IMG/VR virus record: IMGVR_UViG_3300028025_002785
Coordinates: 1-53,766 of that record
DNA from: a virus
Length of the DNA stretch: 53,766 nucleotides
Strand: one strand, 5' to 3'
A program made the translations under genes and the position numbers. The notes under the pieces were generated by a model. That model searched no databases and was not told the DNA's origin. It saw only the letters and a list, made by a program, of their open reading frames with translations. Of this stretch, positions 39,341 to 45,477 are shown piece by piece (the first letter of the stretch is position 1; each line of letters opens with the position of its first letter).

Positions 39341-39516
39341 TGCCACGTAATAACACAGACTTTAAAAAAGGTCAGGTTCCTGTAACTTTTCAGATGTCAG
39401 CAAAAGATGGAAGCTGGTCTGGATCACACACTTTCATGTCTAAAAGCCCAGAACATGCTAAATCCCAAGCTAAGGCTACTGGGTATAAAGTAGAAGACGA
39501 AGGTAAAATAGGATAA
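39340..39516 (+). CDS. Small basic hypothetical protein (58 aa)
   Basis: ATG 39340 overlaps the previous TGA and TAA 39514-39516 overlaps the next ATG. The product starts MPRNNTDFKKGQVPVTFQM and contains SHTFMSKSPEHAKSQAKATG, with lysine-rich ends and one short beta pattern. It fits an uninterrupted chain of coupled genes, so it is very likely translated. No family is recognised. Confidence 0.5.
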   Translation: MPRNNTDFKKGQVPVTFQMSAKDGSWSGSHTFMSKSPEHAKSQAKATGYKVEDEGKIG

Positions 39517-39749
39517 TGGCTAAAGATAAAGCAAAAGACCCAAAGCGAGTACCTAGTCTAGGTATCAGCGACCCTATTAGTCATGTAAAAAAAGCATCAA
39601 GTGAGTACCTACCTCAAGGTAAAAAGTTTGATAGCCAAGGAAGAACTGACTCAGTTAGAGCCGGTATTTACGCTCACCGAGAGTCCGTCACTCAAGACAC
39701 TAATGCTAAAAGCACTCCAAACGTTATTAAGATCGATAGCAGTAAGTAA
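39516..39749 (+). CDS. Small basic hypothetical protein (77 aa)
   Basis: A 77-residue, Lys/Ser-rich, disordered protein (KDKAKDPKRVPSLGISDPIS, KKASSEYLPQGKKFDSQGR). It is linked to the previous gene by TAATG. No motif is recognised. Its composition matches the neighbouring genes, suggesting a shared role. Confidence 0.5.
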   Translation: MAKDKAKDPKRVPSLGISDPISHVKKASSEYLPQGKKFDSQGRTDSVRAGIYAHRESVTQDTNAKSTPNVIKIDSSK

Positions 39750-39983
39750 ATGACTAAAGACCCAGGTTTATTGACTGACTCAACAGGTGACGGAATGGCA
39801 GGAGCCACAGATGTTAACTTGCAGACTCAGCAAGATTTAAAAAAGACTTATTACAACGGCTCGAAGCCATGTATTGAGTGTGGTTTGGCTATGAACCCAG
39901 TAGAAGCAATGCATTCAACTGGATTATGTCCAAACTGCAAACGTCGGAAGAGCAACAAACTAGTGAAAGGCCGAATGGCATGA
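39750..39983 (+). CDS. Small zinc-ribbon protein
   Basis: A 77-residue protein. The C-terminal half holds KPCIECGLAMNPVEAMHSTG and LCPNCKRRKSNKL, two CxxC knuckles typical of a zinc ribbon, and ends in a basic tail. The N-terminal half is polar and disordered. Its start is directly after the previous stop, and its end overlaps the next start (ATGA). It may bind nucleic acid. Confidence 0.6.
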   Translation: MTKDPGLLTDSTGDGMAGATDVNLQTQQDLKKTYYNGSKPCIECGLAMNPVEAMHSTGLCPNCKRRKSNKLVKGRMA

Positions 39984-40186
39984 CAGTACGCAAAGCACGT
40001 TCAGAAAACGCATCACTTCTTACAGGAGCAACTGAAGGTAAGTACCGCCAGCGCCGCCCTAACACAGAAGTAGCACCAGGCATGGGTGACCAAGAGGTTA
40101 TTAAGAACCGCTCAGGTCTACACCCATACATGAACTATGGATTCATCAACTCTGAAGAGTCCAACAAAGTTAACCCACTGGGATAA
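39980..40186 (+). CDS. Small basic hypothetical protein (68 aa)
   Basis: ATG 39980 overlaps the preceding stop; a longer in-frame start at 39878 lies deep in the zinc-ribbon gene and is rejected. The protein is Arg/Lys/Asn-rich (KARSENASLLTGATEGKYRQ, EVIKNRSGLHPYMNYGFIN). No family is recognised. Confidence 0.5.
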   Translation: MTVRKARSENASLLTGATEGKYRQRRPNTEVAPGMGDQEVIKNRSGLHPYMNYGFINSEESNKVNPLG

Positions 40187-40188
40187 TA

Positions 40189-40566
40189 ATGAATCCAAAT
40201 CGTCAACAGTTTGAAAATGTCAATGTTTTGCCTAATATAGGTATTGATGAGTCCACTAACCGTGGGTATAACAAATCACTACCAAACAAGTCTTTGGCAC
40301 CGATTAAAGTTGACGTGAAGGCTACACGTTGGGATGGCCCACGCCTCGATGAGGTTACAGCTACAGGAATGTCTGGGGCTGACAGAGCAACAGCCACAGG
40401 TAAAACTGCCTCCGAAGCACGACAGAAGGCTTACAACGCTGTTTCAACAAAACGAGTTGAAGGAGCTAAAAGCGGAGAAACCGCTAAGCGCGAAGCCGCT
40501 AGAACAAGTTTTAACGATGTAACACCAAAGAAAACAATTAAGATCAACAGCGGAAAGGCTAACTAA
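40189..40566 (+). CDS. Basic disordered hypothetical protein
   Basis: A 125-residue, Lys/Thr/Ala-rich protein (NKSLPNKSLAPIKVDVKATR, ASEARQKAYNAVSTKRVEGA, AKREAARTSFNDVTPKKTIK). It shares the low-complexity, basic character of the neighbours and is coupled downstream by TAATG. No motif is visible. Confidence 0.5.
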   Translation: MNPNRQQFENVNVLPNIGIDESTNRGYNKSLPNKSLAPIKVDVKATRWDGPRLDEVTATGMSGADRATATGKTASEARQKAYNAVSTKRVEGAKSGETAKREAARTSFNDVTPKKTIKINSGKAN

Positions 40567-40994
40567 TGTCAGAGATGAAAGATTCAGCGGACCGTTCAGC
40601 GGACGCTTACGTAGCCGATCGACTTAGTCGCGCTGATAAAACACGTACTATTCAAAACGAGATCGACTCCACCCACGCATTGCCAGGTGGACGAAATAAC
40701 CCAATCCATAGCGAGGTTCCCGGCATGAACGCTGAGGACGCAAACCACCGAGCTATGGCTAAGCATTCAGCCGATTACATTGCTGCCGTAGGCGGTAAGG
40801 ATCGCGCAAAGATGGAGTCTGCACGCACAGGTTTTTACGCAGTTAAGTCCGCCTCACGAGGAGCCCCAAAGAACCTAGAGGCTCCTTGCTCAGGTTCAGG
40901 ATGCACCAAGATGGCTGCTCCTACAAAGAGCACATGTGAGCGCGGAGACTGTGGCGTATCACTAAGCAAGAATGTGAGCCGTCCTCGCGGATAG
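40566..40994 (+). CDS. Hypothetical protein with C-terminal Cys cluster
   Basis: A 142-residue protein. The N-terminal part is polar and helical (DSADRSADAYVADRLSRADK) and NAEDANHRAMAKHSADYIAAV follows. The last 40 residues contain five Cys in LEAPCSGSGCTKMAAPTKST and CERGDCGVS, likely a small metal site. It closes the chain of small proteins. No family is recognised. Confidence 0.5.
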   Translation: MSEMKDSADRSADAYVADRLSRADKTRTIQNEIDSTHALPGGRNNPIHSEVPGMNAEDANHRAMAKHSADYIAAVGGKDRAKMESARTGFYAVKSASRGAPKNLEAPCSGSGCTKMAAPTKSTCERGDCGVSLSKNVSRPRG

Positions 40995-41002
40995 TGTACG
41001 CT
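40992..41002 (+). promoter_or_regulatory. Candidate short-leader promoter for the 41010 gene
   Basis: Two overlapping hexamers fit: TAGTGT (40992-40997) and TACGCT (40997-41002). With TACGCT the ATG at 41010 is 7 nt downstream, which matches the leaderless layout seen elsewhere. GGGG before the ATG could also act as a ribosome site. Confidence 0.35.
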
Positions 41003-41009
41003 TGGGGTC

Positions 41010-41552
41010 ATGGTAATTGACCTCTCGACGTTAGCAAACAAAAAGGATGAACATCGCATCCTTATTTTGGCATGTAAAGACTGCTCCACAATGGAAGAGA
41101 TTCCAGTAGATGAGCGCTACCCAATTAAAAGCCAAGGTGATAATCCTTACCTAGCACTTGCTTTAGACAAGCATCAAAGACCACAACCACACATGGGCGT
41201 TCTATTTGATGTCGACTTTGCAGTGTGGGCAAGTGATACTGGTCGCAAGCAGATCCATGCACAAGTGCTTGAAGGACTTGGTGGAAAGGGTCTTGGCGAA
41301 GACATTTACGCTGCTAAAGATAATTATTCAGCAGACGCTATGAAGTGTTTTCAAGCACACAATAAACCAGAAGGTCAGTGTCCTGATTACAAGTCTGGTA
41401 CAAAGTTAATTAAGATTGACGTTATGAAACAAGAACGACGTGATGCAGGATTATCTGGAGAAAAACTTCCGTCGTTTTATCTGTGCGATTTTTGCCCAGT
41501 TAAAAGTTTTAATATGATGAAGAGCAACCAAGAGAGAGGACTGTACAAGTGA
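41010..41552 (+). CDS. Cys-rich hypothetical protein
   Basis: A 180-residue protein with one Cys pair near the N-terminus (ILACKDCSTMEEIP), two single Cys in the middle (MKCFQAHNKPEGQCPDYKSG) and one pair near the C-terminus (SFYLCDFCPVKSFN). That suggests one or two metal sites. The core is alpha/beta (MGVLFDVDFAVWASDTGRKQI). It is coupled by GTGA to the next gene and lies two genes upstream of the proteasome-like protein. No family is recognised. Confidence 0.5.
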   Translation: MVIDLSTLANKKDEHRILILACKDCSTMEEIPVDERYPIKSQGDNPYLALALDKHQRPQPHMGVLFDVDFAVWASDTGRKQIHAQVLEGLGGKGLGEDIYAAKDNYSADAMKCFQAHNKPEGQCPDYKSGTKLIKIDVMKQERRDAGLSGEKLPSFYLCDFCPVKSFNMMKSNQERGLYK

Positions 41553-41866
41553 CAGAAAATATCGAGCCACAGGAAGAAGTTGCCGTTCCTGAATTAGAAA
41601 AAGCAGCAGCTGATACCGCTTTCCTTATGATCAAGGATTGGGACGGAACATGGAAGGCGACCACTGATGTATCAATGGCTCTGACCATTGAACGCCGAGC
41701 CAACCGTAACGACGTAAAGACTGCTTGCCACGATATTCATGCGTTTTTAGATCATGTTGACCTAGCAACCATCATTGCGTCAAAACTTTCTGCTCCAAAT
41801 GTCTCGGATACCGAGCGAGCCGCCCAGTCTGTGCGGCAGGCTTTGTCAGACCGCGAAAACTCGTAA
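41549..41866 (+). CDS. Acidic hypothetical protein
   Basis: A 105-residue protein starting at GTG 41549. It is acidic and helical (PELEKAAADTAFLMIKDWDG, DVKTACHDIHAFLDHVDLAT), followed by NVSDTERAAQSVRQALSDRE. It precedes the proteasome-like gene by 18 nt, so both are likely made from one transcript and could be partners. No motif is recognised. Confidence 0.5.
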   Translation: MTENIEPQEEVAVPELEKAAADTAFLMIKDWDGTWKATTDVSMALTIERRANRNDVKTACHDIHAFLDHVDLATIIASKLSAPNVSDTERAAQSVRQALSDRENS

Positions 41867-41884
41867 CGACACAAGGAGACAATA

Positions 41885-42451
41885 ATGACCACACTCGTAG
41901 CCGTTCAAGGCGATGGTTGGTCCGTGATCGGGTGCGATAGTCGGGCATCGGATGAAGACGGGCGCTTCATGGAACTCGCCACCTCTAAAATTGTTAACAA
42001 CAATGGGGTGTTGATTGCCGTTTCTGGAGCATCACGAGGTGGGAACATCACACAATTTGGTTGGAAACCTCCAAAGCCACGGGCTACAGAGGACCTAGAT
42101 GTGTTCATGACTAAGAAGTTTATTCCGTCAATGCGTAAAGCTTTTATAGAAGCAGGTTACGATGCAAAGGATGATGGAGACGCTGCTTGGCAGGACTCCA
42201 ACCTTTTAGTTTCTATCTGTGGAGTCATTTACCCAATCTTTAATGACTACTCTTGGGACAGAGAAGCCCGTGACATTTACTACGCGGGTAGTGGCGGAGA
42301 TGTAGCGCTAGGCGCTATGGAGGCTTTGGGATACCGAAAGGCTAACTCACCAGAGGCTGTAGAAAAGATGATGCGTAAAGCAATTGAGATTGCATGCAGT
42401 CACGATATCTACTCTGGCGGAAAGATACACACACATATTCAGTACGAATAG
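41885..42451 (+). CDS. Proteasome beta / HslV-like Ntn hydrolase
   Basis: A 188-residue protein. The sequence begins MTTLVAVQGDGWSVIGCDSR, so removal of Met1 would expose Thr2 as the N-terminal nucleophile without any propeptide, as in HslV. Asp18 occupies the Asp17 position and Lys35 (in LATSKIVNN) is close to the Lys33 position of proteasome subunits. The glycine turn LIAVSGASRGG and the later YYAGSGGDVALGAMEALGY are typical of the family. The enzyme is expected to be a peptidase or peptide hydrolase. No HslU-like ATPase or alpha subunit is encoded in the window. Possible roles are prohead maturation, host protein turnover or counter-defence; these are inference. Confidence 0.78.
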   Translation: MTTLVAVQGDGWSVIGCDSRASDEDGRFMELATSKIVNNNGVLIAVSGASRGGNITQFGWKPPKPRATEDLDVFMTKKFIPSMRKAFIEAGYDAKDDGDAAWQDSNLLVSICGVIYPIFNDYSWDREARDIYYAGSGGDVALGAMEALGYRKANSPEAVEKMMRKAIEIACSHDIYSGGKIHTHIQYE

Positions 42452-42453
42452 CA

Positions 42454-42459
42454 TAGAAT
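42454..42459 (+). promoter_or_regulatory. Leaderless promoter -10 element for the nucleotidyltransferase
   Basis: TAGAAT then 6 nt (AGATAC) and ATG 42466, with no Shine-Dalgarno. It starts directly after the stop of the proteasome-like gene. Confidence 0.5.
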
Positions 42460-42465
42460 AGATAC

Positions 42466-43398
42466 ATGGACTTTTACGAGGCTTTGTCTGCCAGAGCTGT
42501 ACCCGTAAACATAGAGCCGTCCAAAACATCTTACTTCAGCAAGCCAGAGGTTGGTCTTGATCCACGCCTATTCCGTGATGGAAAACTTATACCTGCTGTT
42601 CGAAACTCTGTACTTACTGTTTTGTTCAACTACTTGTCCTCCCTTTACCAAGGTCCAAACGATTGGACGTTTGCTTGGTTAGCTGGTTCAGGAGTTTCGC
42701 ATCAGTGGGCGGCTAAACGACTTCCCGGCGATTTAGATTGCTTAGTAGGCATTGACTATGAAGCGTTCCGTCGTGCCAACACAAAATTTACAGGGTTAAG
42801 TAACCAAGAGATTGCAAGCATGTTCAACGAAGGCTTCCGCAACGATTTGTGGCCGTTGACAGATAACTTCATGGATGTGTTTGAGTTAACTTTTTATGTA
42901 AACGTACAGACAGACATCGCTAAGATCAAGCCATACGCAGCGTACTCACTTATTACAGATGATTGGCTAGTACAACCTACTATTGAAGAAGCACCAACAG
43001 ATCCTGCTTGGAATAGAAAAGTTGAAAAAGATAAAAGCAAAACTGCTGACATCATTGCTCGATACGCAACTGCTCTAACACATATTAAGCAAGCACCAAA
43101 CACTGCGATGCGGGTTAACGCAGAACGAGCTTTGCGTATGGCAGTAAAGCAAGCATCTGAACTTTACGAAGAGATCCACAAAGGTCGCAAGTATGCATTT
43201 AGCGAAAGCGGTGCTGGGTATTTAGATTACGCTAACTATCGCTGGCAAGCTGGAAAAGAATCTGGAATTGTTCAAGCCCTAGGTAAATTAAAAGAGATTG
43301 CAGACATGTCTGATCGAGATTTCGCTGCATCTACCTATGGGGTAGAGTTACCTGACGTATCAACCTTGATTCGTCGGGCTGCTACACGCAACAACTAA
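42466..43398 (+). CDS. Nucleotidyltransferase-fold protein
   Basis: A 310-residue protein. AWLAGSGVSHQWAAKRLPGD followed by LDCLVGID fits the polymerase-beta-type nucleotidyltransferase signature, GS....(D/E)xD, at about residues 68-95. DVFELTFYVNV at about 140 could supply the third acidic residue. The C-terminal half is helical (MRVNAERALRMAVKQASELY). Such enzymes add nucleotides to RNA, proteins or antibiotics. In phages they may modify tRNA ends, host proteins or toxins. It starts from a leaderless promoter, and the next gene follows 24 nt later. Confidence 0.65.
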   Translation: MDFYEALSARAVPVNIEPSKTSYFSKPEVGLDPRLFRDGKLIPAVRNSVLTVLFNYLSSLYQGPNDWTFAWLAGSGVSHQWAAKRLPGDLDCLVGIDYEAFRRANTKFTGLSNQEIASMFNEGFRNDLWPLTDNFMDVFELTFYVNVQTDIAKIKPYAAYSLITDDWLVQPTIEEAPTDPAWNRKVEKDKSKTADIIARYATALTHIKQAPNTAMRVNAERALRMAVKQASELYEEIHKGRKYAFSESGAGYLDYANYRWQAGKESGIVQALGKLKEIADMSDRDFAASTYGVELPDVSTLIRRAATRNN

Positions 43399-43422
43399 AA
43401 TAACGAAAACGGAGCATTAACT

Positions 43423-43875
43423 GTGGCAGTTTTGATTTACGTAGAGGGTGTTTTGGCTAGAAAACTTACACCTATCAAAGATGGTCTTGGGCTAGTCCGA
43501 ACCATTCAAGAGAAGCAGGCGATCATTCTGCTATGCGAAAACAAAGCAAAGACTGAGCACTGGCTACGAGAAAACAAATTAGCCCGTATCGACAACATTG
43601 TTGACCACAACATCCCCGCTCCCGGTGATGATGTAGAGCTACGACAGGCTGAGTACTGCCGTTCTTTGGGCCCTATCGACTACGTGATAACCGCCAATAC
43701 TGAGTTAGCCTCAAGACTTCTAGAAAAAGGCTTTCGAGTCCTGCTGTTCTTAGATCCAATTTACTTAGACCACAGATACCGCCCAGATACTATTGATGGG
43801 CGACGTAGTTGGGCTGACATCAAGGCTGAGCTAGATAAGCAAGCTGACATGTACTTGGATGACCCACGCAAATGA
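43423..43875 (+). CDS. HAD-like or kinase-associated protein, possibly degenerate
   Basis: A 150-residue alpha/beta protein starting at GTG 43423 behind ACGGAG. The first strand AVLIYVEGVLARKLTPIKDG lies where HAD phosphatases carry DxDGT, but the catalytic Asp pair is absent (VEG instead). QAIILLCENKAKTEHWLREN and DYVITANTELASRLLEKGFR continue the alternating pattern, and FLDPIYLDHRYRPD follows. It may bind nucleotides without catalysis, or may have another fold. It overlaps the next gene by 4 nt. Function unknown. Confidence 0.45.
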   Translation: MAVLIYVEGVLARKLTPIKDGLGLVRTIQEKQAIILLCENKAKTEHWLRENKLARIDNIVDHNIPAPGDDVELRQAEYCRSLGPIDYVITANTELASRLLEKGFRVLLFLDPIYLDHRYRPDTIDGRRSWADIKAELDKQADMYLDDPRK

Positions 43876-45338
43876 AGATTATTTACCTAGGGGCTGAGGT
43901 CCCAAGTAACCGCCTGCTGTTAGGATCCGCTGGGGCTAGGGCTGTTGGCGTAAGTTACTGGAGACTGATGAAGCGAGGGCTTCCAAAGACCAAGACCTAC
44001 CTTTTAAAGAACTACTTCCCAGAGGACATGGAGATTCTGGTACACCCCGGAATTCCAAAGGCTCAGGACTTAGGCAGAACCGAACTGGAAGAGTTTGCCG
44101 CTGACTACGAAGAGTTCATAATTGACAACTTAGATCGGCTGACATACTTCACTGAGTTAACCCATTTTCAGGTTGGCCCAGACTTCATTCGAGATCAAAG
44201 AGACACCGTTTGGGCAGAGGTACCGCCTGCCAAGTTCTTGCCTGTATGGAGCCCAGAAAGCGGGCATAGAGGGCTTGAGGAGATGGCTGGTAAGTACTTA
44301 GACATTGCCCTTCCCGGTGAGGCTATGGAGGACGCTGTATGGCTTTCTAACATGGCTAGGAAGCTCACAGCCAACGAGGGAACCAGGTTCCATGCTTTGG
44401 GTACAGCGCGACCAGACAACCTGCGTCAGGTGCCTGTGGAGACCGCCTCAACCTTATCGTGGCTATCGCCCATGACTAGGGGAGAAACAATTATTTGGGA
44501 CGGAACCAGATTGGTTCGCTATCCAAAGAGCATGAAAGAGCAGGCTCGTCCACGCCACAAGGCTGTGTACGAAAAGGCAGGTTTGGACTTCGACAAGATT
44601 GTTTCAGACGATGCACAAGAACTTTGCAAATTAGCAGTATGGTCGTTTGACCAATTAGAAACGAGGTTGACTGTGGGTAATGGATCGAACATATACGATA
44701 GTTTCGAGGATCCAGCTGGTGATGATTACGCGGAAACTACCCCTGCAATATCGGATAGGTTGGGGGTTGAGATGCGGAAACTTCAACCTCGAGAATTGAA
44801 CGATATGGGCAATTTACCCGTCTTCGGATTCGATGTTAAGACCGTTGTTGAGAAGGATGAACTAGGCAATGACATCCTCAAAGATGTACCAGTTGTACAG
44901 TCAAGAGACACCAGTTTGCGACAGTGCGATACATGCTTTGTTGCATCAAACTGCCCTGCTTTTAAACCTCAAACTATGTGTGCTTTCAAGCTACCAGTAG
45001 AGGTAAAGACTAAAGATCAACTTAAGAGTTTGATCAACGCAATCATTGAAATGCAGGGTCAAAGAGTCGCTTTTATGCGATTTGCGGAAGAAATGAACGG
45101 CGGATACGCTGACCCGAATGTTAGCCAAGAGATCGATCGGTTGTTTAAATTGATTAAGACAACCAAGGAATTGGACGATTCCAGAGAGTTCATTAGGATG
45201 ACTGTTGAACGCCAAGGATCAGCGGGAGTACTGTCCCAAATCTTCGGCGAGAAGGCTAAAGAACTTAAAGAATTACCTAACGGTGGCATCAGTGAAGATG
45301 ACACAACTAAGATAATTAAGGGTGCAATAGAGGATTAG
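43872..45338 (+). CDS. TGT/DpdA-like barrel protein fused to a Cys-rich helical domain
   Basis: A 488-residue protein. Residues 1-250 resemble tRNA-guanine transglycosylase/DpdA-type barrels: MKIIYLGAEVPSNRLLLGS, TRFHALGTARPDNLRQVP and ETASTLSWLSPMTRG, the last equivalent to the family's DS..SW segment, though the catalytic Asp is not conserved. IWDGTRLVRYPKSMKEQAR is typical of an actinophage group. Residues about 330-370 hold a Cys cluster (QCDTCFVASNCPAFKPQTMC), and the rest is helical (SLINAIIEMQGQRVAFMRFA). DpdA relatives insert 7-deazaguanine in DNA, but no preQ0 pathway gene is seen here, and the missing Asp argues for another role. Moderate to low confidence in the fold. Confidence 0.4.
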   Translation: MKIIYLGAEVPSNRLLLGSAGARAVGVSYWRLMKRGLPKTKTYLLKNYFPEDMEILVHPGIPKAQDLGRTELEEFAADYEEFIIDNLDRLTYFTELTHFQVGPDFIRDQRDTVWAEVPPAKFLPVWSPESGHRGLEEMAGKYLDIALPGEAMEDAVWLSNMARKLTANEGTRFHALGTARPDNLRQVPVETASTLSWLSPMTRGETIIWDGTRLVRYPKSMKEQARPRHKAVYEKAGLDFDKIVSDDAQELCKLAVWSFDQLETRLTVGNGSNIYDSFEDPAGDDYAETTPAISDRLGVEMRKLQPRELNDMGNLPVFGFDVKTVVEKDELGNDILKDVPVVQSRDTSLRQCDTCFVASNCPAFKPQTMCAFKLPVEVKTKDQLKSLINAIIEMQGQRVAFMRFAEEMNGGYADPNVSQEIDRLFKLIKTTKELDDSREFIRMTVERQGSAGVLSQIFGEKAKELKELPNGGISEDDTTKIIKGAIED

Positions 45339-45401
45339 ACATATCGTATATGTTCATGTTTTAGGGCATGAATCTGTACCCCCACTAGACAAGCATAAAA
45401 G

Positions 45402-45430
45402 TTGTTCGAGCACTTCATGAAGTGTAGGGT
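45402..45430 (+). promoter_or_regulatory. nrdJ promoter with palindromic operator in the spacer
   Basis: TTGTTC, a 17-nt spacer and TAGGGT. The perfect 14-bp palindrome CACTTCATGAAGTG (45411-45424) occupies the spacer and abuts the -10, so a bound dimer would block RNA polymerase. The leader to the ATG is about 47 nt with AGAAGAGG as ribosome site. The rest of the 139-nt gap has a weak inverted repeat (ACATATCGTATATGT, 45339-45353) after the upstream stop. Confidence 0.6.
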
Positions 45431-45477
45431 CCGTTTAAGTAAAATTACTGGTTCATAAGACGAGAAGAGGATAAAGA

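Noticed and set aside
45339-45477. Possible cobalamin riboswitch before the B12-dependent reductase
   Set aside because: The leader after the promoter is only about 47 nt and no B12-box-like sequence or matching helices are seen.
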